A DNA stretch of 64,000 nt from Dolomedes plantarius (lineage: Eukaryota > Arthropoda > Arachnida > Araneae > Dolomedidae), in the NCBI GenBank assembly GCA_907164885.2, contig OU015492.1, forward strand, positions 44,669,893-44,733,892. Reading direction: 5' to 3'. Positions within the stretch are counted from its first letter, which is position 1; every line of letters starts with the position of its first letter. Under the pieces are notes generated by a model. It was not told where the DNA came from and searched no databases. It was given only the letters and a program-made list of their open reading frames with translations. A program made the position numbers and the translations under genes. Below are positions 59,258-64,000 of this stretch, piece after piece.

Positions 59258-59385
59258 CACGAGGGTTAATTAGACCAGTAAAATCTGCTTAAAACCGATT
59301 CCGAACGGCTAAAAACGTCCATGTCAAGAGGGAGACTCGAACCCACAGAATGTCAGCGCCCTAGCCATTCGGCCATACCATGGAT
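59258..59385 (-). repeat. SINE family 2, copy I, minus strand
   Basis: On the minus strand it reads GTATGGCCGAATGGCTAGGG, then a B box GGGTTCGAGTC, then TTTTAGCCGTTCGGAATCGG, as in copies G and H. It ends in the GGTCTAATTAACCCTCG part. Confidence 0.88.
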
Positions 59386-59715
59386 TCTAGTCTATGTATA
59401 TTAAGTAGTCACATTAACTTCCTAAACTACTCTATAGTTAAACTATGAAAGTTCCTTAATTCAAGCTTTAGAATTTACTAGCAAAGAGAGGAAAGAACAC
59501 GCGAAACTAGTTAGTAGATACTAGACAAATTCCGAATACTGAACTTAAAGCTTTCAAAGAAACATATGTTTATATCCAGAGATCACACATATTTCTATGT
59601 TTTTAATTCTTTAAATGCTACAATTAAGAAATTCCATTAGTTTACGAAAGTAATAGTACTCTGGTCATGGAATTGCTAGATTCAGTTGAAATGAAAAGAT
59701 TATGAAGATGATCGA

Positions 59716-59800
59716 CGACTTCAGTAGCTCAGTGTTTATAATAATATAATAGGCTGGAAATCGTAGAGGTTGGATTCCATCCTATACCGACTACAGTTTA
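59716..59800 (+). repeat. tRNA-like fragment (SINE head or tRNA relic)
   Basis: TAGCTCAGTG (59725-59734) fits an A box and GGTTGGATTCC (59768-59778) a B box with one change. The spacing (about 43) is longer than in a compact tRNA. No cloverleaf could be drawn with confidence. Confidence 0.4.
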
Positions 59801-60054
59801 ATAATTGAAACGAGTGTAAATACACTGCTGGCCACTGTAAATGCAACACCCTGTAGGAAACATGCAAATAACATGAAATTTGCAACATGCATTAGCGGAG
59901 GTGAGATATGCAAATGATTAGAATTTCAGCGCAGACGCACATCACGCGTGCCTGTGGCGCCACTTCAAAGCGCTATTTGAGGCTTGGAGATTTCGAGGAT
60001 TTCAAGTTCGGCAATTGTGTTTTTCTTGTGGTTTTTTCAAAAAAACGATCAATT

Positions 60055-61045
60055 ATGCCTCGTCGAAAACAGCGATCATCTTTTGATCAAGTATCCGAGT
60101 TCGACAGAGGAAGGATAGTGGCCTACCGAGATTGTGGATTATCTTTCAGGGAAATCGGTAGTCGTGTTGGACGAAACCAAACAACTGTAATGCGGATATG
60201 TGATCGTTGGATGCAGGAGGGTACGACGGACCGGCGTGTTCGATCGCATCCACCTCAGCGCACCACTTCACGTGATGACAGGCAAATTGTGTGCATGGCA
60301 GTGACGGATCGCTCAGTCACATCACGAACCATAGCACAGCACATGCAGTCTGTAACGCATCATCCAGTGTCTGCGCGTACCATTCGACGCCGTTTACAGC
60401 AGAGTGGTCTGTCCGCAAGACGTCCATTGCTTTGCCCACCCTTGACGCAGAACCACAGACGTCTCCGCCGCCAATGGTGCGATGACAGAAGGATGTGGAC
60501 GGCAGAATGGAATGAAATTGTCTTTACTGACGAGTCACGCTTCTGTCTGCAACACCACGATAGTCGCATTCGAGTCTGGAGACTCGAATGCGACTAATAT
60601 GGTATGGGGCGGTATTGGATATCACTCTCGCACACCTCTAGTACGCATTGCCGGTACTTTAAACAGCCAGCGCTACATCTCCGAGGTGTTGGAGCCAGTT
60701 GTCCTTCCTTACCTTCAGGGCTTGCCCACAGCCATATTTCAACAGGATAATGCGCGATCACACGTGGCACGCATTGTCTAACGGTTCTTCGTCAATCGCC
60801 AGATTGAATTGCTTCCCTGGCCGCCTCGCTCTCCGGATCTTTCGCCGATAGAAAGCATGTGGTCCATGGTTGCTCTACGATTGATCCAGATTCCATCCCC
60901 AGCTGCCACAGCAGATCAACTTTGGCAACGTGTGGAAGCTGCTTGGTCTGCTGTACCCCAAAAACTCATCCAAAGTCTCTTTGAATCAATGCCGAGGCGT
61001 GTGGCAGCGATGATCTCCAACAATTGCGGCTACTCTGGCTACTGA
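60055..61045 (+). pseudogene. Tc1-like transposase with shared stop and a foldback indel
   Basis: It starts MPRRKQRSSFDQVSEFDRGR and runs open through the first catalytic Asp (VFTDESRF) to RVWRL. There 64 bp present in copy 1 are replaced by 14 bp, which shifts the frame and gives a stop at 60595-60597. The other frame resumes at MVWGGIGYHSRTPLV, keeps FQQDNARSH, and meets the same TAA as copy 1 (60779-60781, ARIV*RFF). It then reads to NNCGYSGY with a TGA at 61043-61045. Apart from these two defects it is full length. Confidence 0.95.
60561..60596. repeat. perfect palindrome with 17-bp arms and GG centre
   Basis: TAGTCGCATTCGAGTCT, then GG, then its exact reverse complement. In copy 1 only the central GTCTGGAGAC is palindromic. 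The outer right arm here is new sequence, complementary to the bases just upstream. Confidence 0.97.
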
Positions 61046-61324
61046 TTTTGGCAGGAACCACACTTCACAGAAGTCTATAAATTTAATCATTTGATACTTG
61101 GTCAACATGTTATCTACAAAATAAATTTTGTTGTGATATCTCTTGTCTTTCTTGGTGTTGCAATTTGGGTGGCCAGCAGTGTATGAGTAAAATACGAGTG
61201 TACGAGTGTTATGAGAGTGAAGGGTTGTTACAAGATCATAACAAACGAGTAAACGATGTAAGGTTGGTAATGGGTAGGAATTTCATTTTTCTTGCTGAAT
61301 TTAACTGTTGAAAAGTTAGATATA

Positions 61325-61521
61325 GGATCGAGGTACCCTACTGGTATGCGTTGGGCTTGGTACTGGGGAAGGGGGGGGGTGCTCGATTCCCATCCCAACG
61401 AATGCCAATTAATGTTAAATCCGTAGACCGGAAAGTCCCTCTATGAAATCCAAGAGGGTGGGAGAGGATACGATCCCCCCAGATGTCGTCATTGGGGGTT
61501 GCTCGGTCAAAATTAAGGTGG
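61325..61521 (+). repeat. SINE family 1, copy E, 3'-truncated
   Basis: The head has GGATCGAGGTACCCTACTGG and a degenerate B box (GCTCGATTCCC). The body includes AAATCCGTAGACCGGAAAGTC, GATCCCCCCAGATGTC and TCAAAATTAAGGTGG, and then stops. A G run is at about 61371-61379. Confidence 0.85.
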
Positions 61522-62113
61522 AAACTAGCTGAAAAGTTTAACAACTCATAAAAACAAACCAATCTTCCACTTTATCCGTAAAGTAGAAGAATTTATTTTT
61601 TAATTGGAAAGGGACATAATACAGAAAAAAATAAAATTATATCCCAAGAATAAAAGTCTTTGAGTAAGATAAATTTAGGAGAAATGATATTAAGTTTGTC
61701 AGTGTAAAATTGTCGCTTCTGTTTTTAAAATAATTTTTGACTAAATAAATCTGTCTTTCTGAAAACGCTATATTTATTTGGCGATTTTGTTTTATTAAAG
61801 TAAAAGTTTTTAGAATTTACGACGACTTCCCGAGTTTTCTATGTTTTTATTGTATCGAAAACTCTTTTTAGGTCAGTTGAACGCTCTTTAAGTTTATAGT
61901 CAGGTATATCTAAATTAACGTATAGAGATAAATCGTGAGTAAGTTGTCGAAGATATCGTTTTTTATACTTAAGGTGAGTGTTTCGTAAAGACTTTTTTAT
62001 TCAGTTACAAGGTTTAAAATATTAGCAGCAAAATGTTGAAGTAAAAATTTTATTTTGTTATAAATATAACCTGGAGTTCAAACGGATAATTTTGTAAAAT
62101 ATAACAATTATTG
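61522..62113. other. unassigned stretch
   Basis: Nothing recognised. Confidence 0.5.
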
Positions 62114-62353
62114 AAGGCCTTATTTGAATAGAGGGCCAACTTTTTAAAAAATGGAGTTAGCCTCACTTTCAGGTTCATACAAGTCATTTTTATCTTATTT
62201 TAAAACTGGTACACCTTCAGATTATTTCTGCTGCCAACAAAGGGCACCACAAATCAGACTTCAACAGCCATTTTTCATCACTCATTAGACTTTAAGACTC
62301 TGTATCTCAAAATGAACAAAAATGGAGCTGGCCCACTATTCAAATAAGGCCTT
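62114..62353. mobile_element. MITE-like element with 25-bp inverted ends, 240 bp
   Basis: 62114-62138 (AAGGCCTTATTTGAATAGAG...) is the reverse complement of 62329-62353 with one mismatch. Further in, AATGGAGTTAGCC and AATGGAGCTGGCC are near-direct echoes. The target duplication is not clear, so the superfamily is open. Confidence 0.72.
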
Positions 62354-62365
62354 GATATTGCAGTA

Positions 62366-62530
62366 AATTTCTCTATGGCGGCCAGTAATGGTGCCCCCCA
62401 AAAGGAGCCGTTTTGAGGGGTGGCCGTCGGAAAGATGTTTGTTCCATAACAATTGCTCTGTGGAGTCTTTAATCGGTTCTGAACAAAATATGGTCGTTTA
62501 GAGGGGTGACAGACTAAAGAAGTTTCACTG
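62366..62530 (+). mobile_element. pogo-like element end (orphan)
   Basis: It ends in GAAGTTTCACTG|TA. On the minus strand this is the CAGTGAAAC start typical of pogo-like elements, followed by CACCCCTCTAAACGACC and CACCCCTCAAAACGGC. No partner end lies to the left, so it is a truncated copy. Confidence 0.5.
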
Positions 62531-62533
62531 TAT

Positions 62534-63393
62534 TGGCTAATTAGGGGAGTGGGCTACACCACACTTTCCGTCTGTGATGCCCTCCCCTTCCCCCTTCGTT
62601 GGTAGGTCATTCCCGTTCCATCCGTTCCTTTTTGCGTACAGCTGAAGTAATTATTAATTTTAAACCCCCAAAATTAAGTAATTTTTTAAGGTAAGGTATA
62701 TTTGAATTATTACATTAAGCTACATTTAAGACATTGCGTAAACGTTTGACAAGATTTCTTTTCTTAACAAAAATTTTCACTGTTCATGAAAAAGGTAGGT
62801 ACATTATAATTGTTCAACCCCTTTTAAGCATAAAATGTTCGGATACTTAATCTTGATAAGTTATCAAAAATTTCTCAAAATTATATTGACTAAAACTTTT
62901 GCGTTTATGAAAGTAAAAAATTAAAAAAAATCGAAGAAATTTAACGGAAGCGAACTATTGCAAAATTTGATTGCAATTTTAAATTGTAACTATAAATTTA
63001 AAGCTATGTTTAAGAGAGAATGATTTTTTATTCCTCATGCTTGGTTTCAGAAGAGAGAGCAGGAACTGCTCAAGGTTCTTACCCAGCAATCTGCAGGAAA
63101 TTGTTCAACTCTGAACGGAAGAGATCCTAAGAAAAGCGATAAAATTTTCCCGATTTTTCTATAAAAAATAGCTTTATGACCTCAGGCTTAAAGCTAAAGA
63201 AATAGCAATACTGTAACGTAATTTTGTGTGGTTGAATGAATAAAATTTTCCAGCAGGAATAAATATATAACGGATAGTTAAAAAATCTACATGAAGAACA
63301 CACGTTAATATTTAGGTTATATTCAGCTAAAAAAATAGCAAGAATACTGATCACAGTTGCAAACTTGTTTGCAATCTCAAAAATGTTTTCTCA
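62534..63393. other. unassigned stretch
   Basis: Nothing recognised. Confidence 0.5.
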
Positions 63394-63450
63394 AATCTAA
63401 AGTGTAATATACAATCTAAAGTGTAATATACAATCTAAAGTGTAATATAC
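63394..63450 (+). repeat. minisatellite, three identical 19-bp units
   Basis: AATCTAAAGTGTAATATAC is repeated three times without change, which suggests recent expansion or high turnover. Confidence 0.97.
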
Positions 63451-63457
63451 TTCTCTA

Positions 63458-63625
63458 AGGGTCGGTGCACACGAGCGATCTGGTGTCGTTGCGGCACCGC
63501 AGTTGCGATCAGGAGTACATAGAGTTGAACTAACCGACTCATACTCACACGGACGTAGGCGTCGTCGGTTAGTTCAACTCTATTGTGCCGCAACGACACC
63601 GGATCGCTTCATGCGCACCGAGCCT
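63458..63625. mobile_element. GC-rich hairpin MITE, 168 bp
   Basis: TA flanks both sides (63456-63457 and 63626-63627). The ends AGGGTCGGTGCACACGAGCG and the reverse complement AGGCTCGGTGCGCATGAAGC pair over about 41 bases. Near the centre a second perfect 19-bp inverted pair (ATAGAGTTGAACTAACCGA) lies around CTCATACTCACACGGACG. The whole element can fold into a nearly complete hairpin. Confidence 0.85.
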
Positions 63626-63628
63626 TAG

Positions 63629-63693
63629 TCGGCTAAGCATGGTTCCGAAAAAGTGGTCATTTTGAGGGGTGGCCGGCTATAGGAGGTTCAGTG
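63629..63693 (+). mobile_element. second orphan pogo-like end
   Basis: On the minus strand it starts CACTGAACCTCCTATAGCCG after a TA and continues CACCCCTCAAAATGACC, resembling the end at 62366-62530. It is cut off near the MITE at 63458-63625. Confidence 0.5.
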
Positions 63694-63749
63694 TACACCC
63701 AAGCACACATACTTACATGTATCTTCATATAACTACGTATATGGAAAAG

Positions 63750-63856
63750 TTAAATCCATAGAAAGGAAAGTCCTTCCACGAGGTCAGTGGGTGGGGAAAA
63801 GGGTGAGATCTCGAGATGCCATTCTGAGGGATGATCAAAATTGAGGTGGCACCAAG
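63750..63856 (+). repeat. SINE family 1, copy F, body fragment
   Basis: TAAATCCATAGAAAGGAAAGTC, a guanine-rich stretch and GATCAAAATTGAGGTGGCACC follow the family 1 body. The tRNA-like head is missing. Confidence 0.78.
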
Positions 63857-64000
63857 AGCATAAACTTACTTGTATGGCGCTTCCAAATAAAAAGAAGTCT
63901 ACAATTTATGCGGTTCTGTGTGACTGTTTCAGACAAACTGTCTCCGTATCAGCTCCCCCCCCCCCCCCCAATTTAAGTCCGGAAACGATGATACGAAAGT
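63857..64000. other. window end, poly-C run
   Basis: A C run of about 14 bases is at 63957-63970. Nothing else is seen. Confidence 0.6.

Larger units (their letters stand above)
59823..61181 (+). mobile_element. Tc1-like transposon, family T, copy 2 (1,359 bp)
   Basis: TA flanks both sides (59821-59822 and 61182-61183). The ends CACTGCTGGCCACTGTAAAT and the reverse complement of CACTGCTGGCCACCCAAATT. It differs from copy 1 by scattered substitutions and a net 50-bp loss at 60580-60598. Confidence 0.95.

Overview
The window looks like AT-rich arthropod nuclear DNA, most likely from a chelicerate and probably a spider. The evidence is the absence of operon-like coding, the presence of tRNA-derived SINEs, BEL/Pao, hAT, mariner, Tc1, pogo, Helitron-like and piggyBac-like elements, long microsatellites, and two Tc1 copies of a type I associate with spider genomes. 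The species call is inference. I found no convincing host gene. Every recognisable protein-coding stretch belongs to a transposable element and is broken.

Layout. 1-3.9 kb: the 3' half of a decayed BEL/Pao retrotransposon. 4.6-5.8 kb: a 253-bp inverted-repeat element and a 615-bp pogo-type deletion derivative. 7.2-10.3 kb: a 3.05-kb hAT transposon with perfect 8-bp target duplications, a broken BED-type transposase and a nested 316-bp MITE. 11.6-13.8 kb: a GC-rich MITE and two inverted copies of SINE family 1. 16.6-17.2 kb: a hAT MITE. 19.25-23.4 kb: a mariner whose 5' part is replaced by an inverted copy of its 3' end, followed 4 bp later by two head-to-tail Helitron-like units. 24-28 kb: SINEs, compound microsatellites and a PIF/Harbinger-type MITE. 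30.3-33.7 kb: three related hAT MITEs, two of which share a flank in inverted orientation. 34.1-34.65 kb: a GC-rich, CpG-rich non-repeat island. 36-42.6 kb: further hAT MITEs, a Tc1 N-terminal relic and an inverted repeat with arms of nearly 400 bp.

46.1-48.9 kb: a short IS630/Tc1/mariner deletion derivative and a near full-length Tc1 with three defects. 48.9-52.2 kb: remnants of an LTR element with a Gag-like start. 52.95-54.87 kb: a three-level nest in which a SINE carries a piggyBac-like MITE at TTAA, which in turn carries a 1,410-bp Tc1. 56.2-57.8 kb: a three-unit tandem repeat and a pogo-like transposase relic beside paired hairpin motifs. 59.8-61.2 kb: a second copy of the same Tc1. It shares the in-frame stop of the first copy and has a local foldback rearrangement. 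61.3-64 kb: SINE fragments, two small MITEs, two pogo-like ends and a minisatellite.

The elements form no joint system. The window is a layered record of insertions, and the nesting gives their relative ages: SINE 1 before piggyBac-like MITE before Tc1, SINE 2 before hAT MITE, and hAT before TA-MITE. The most informative structures are the foldback mariner, the tandem Helitron pair with a 0.58-kb segment unique to one unit, the two Tc1 copies with a common nonsense codon, and the long inverted repeat at 40.2-41.0 kb.
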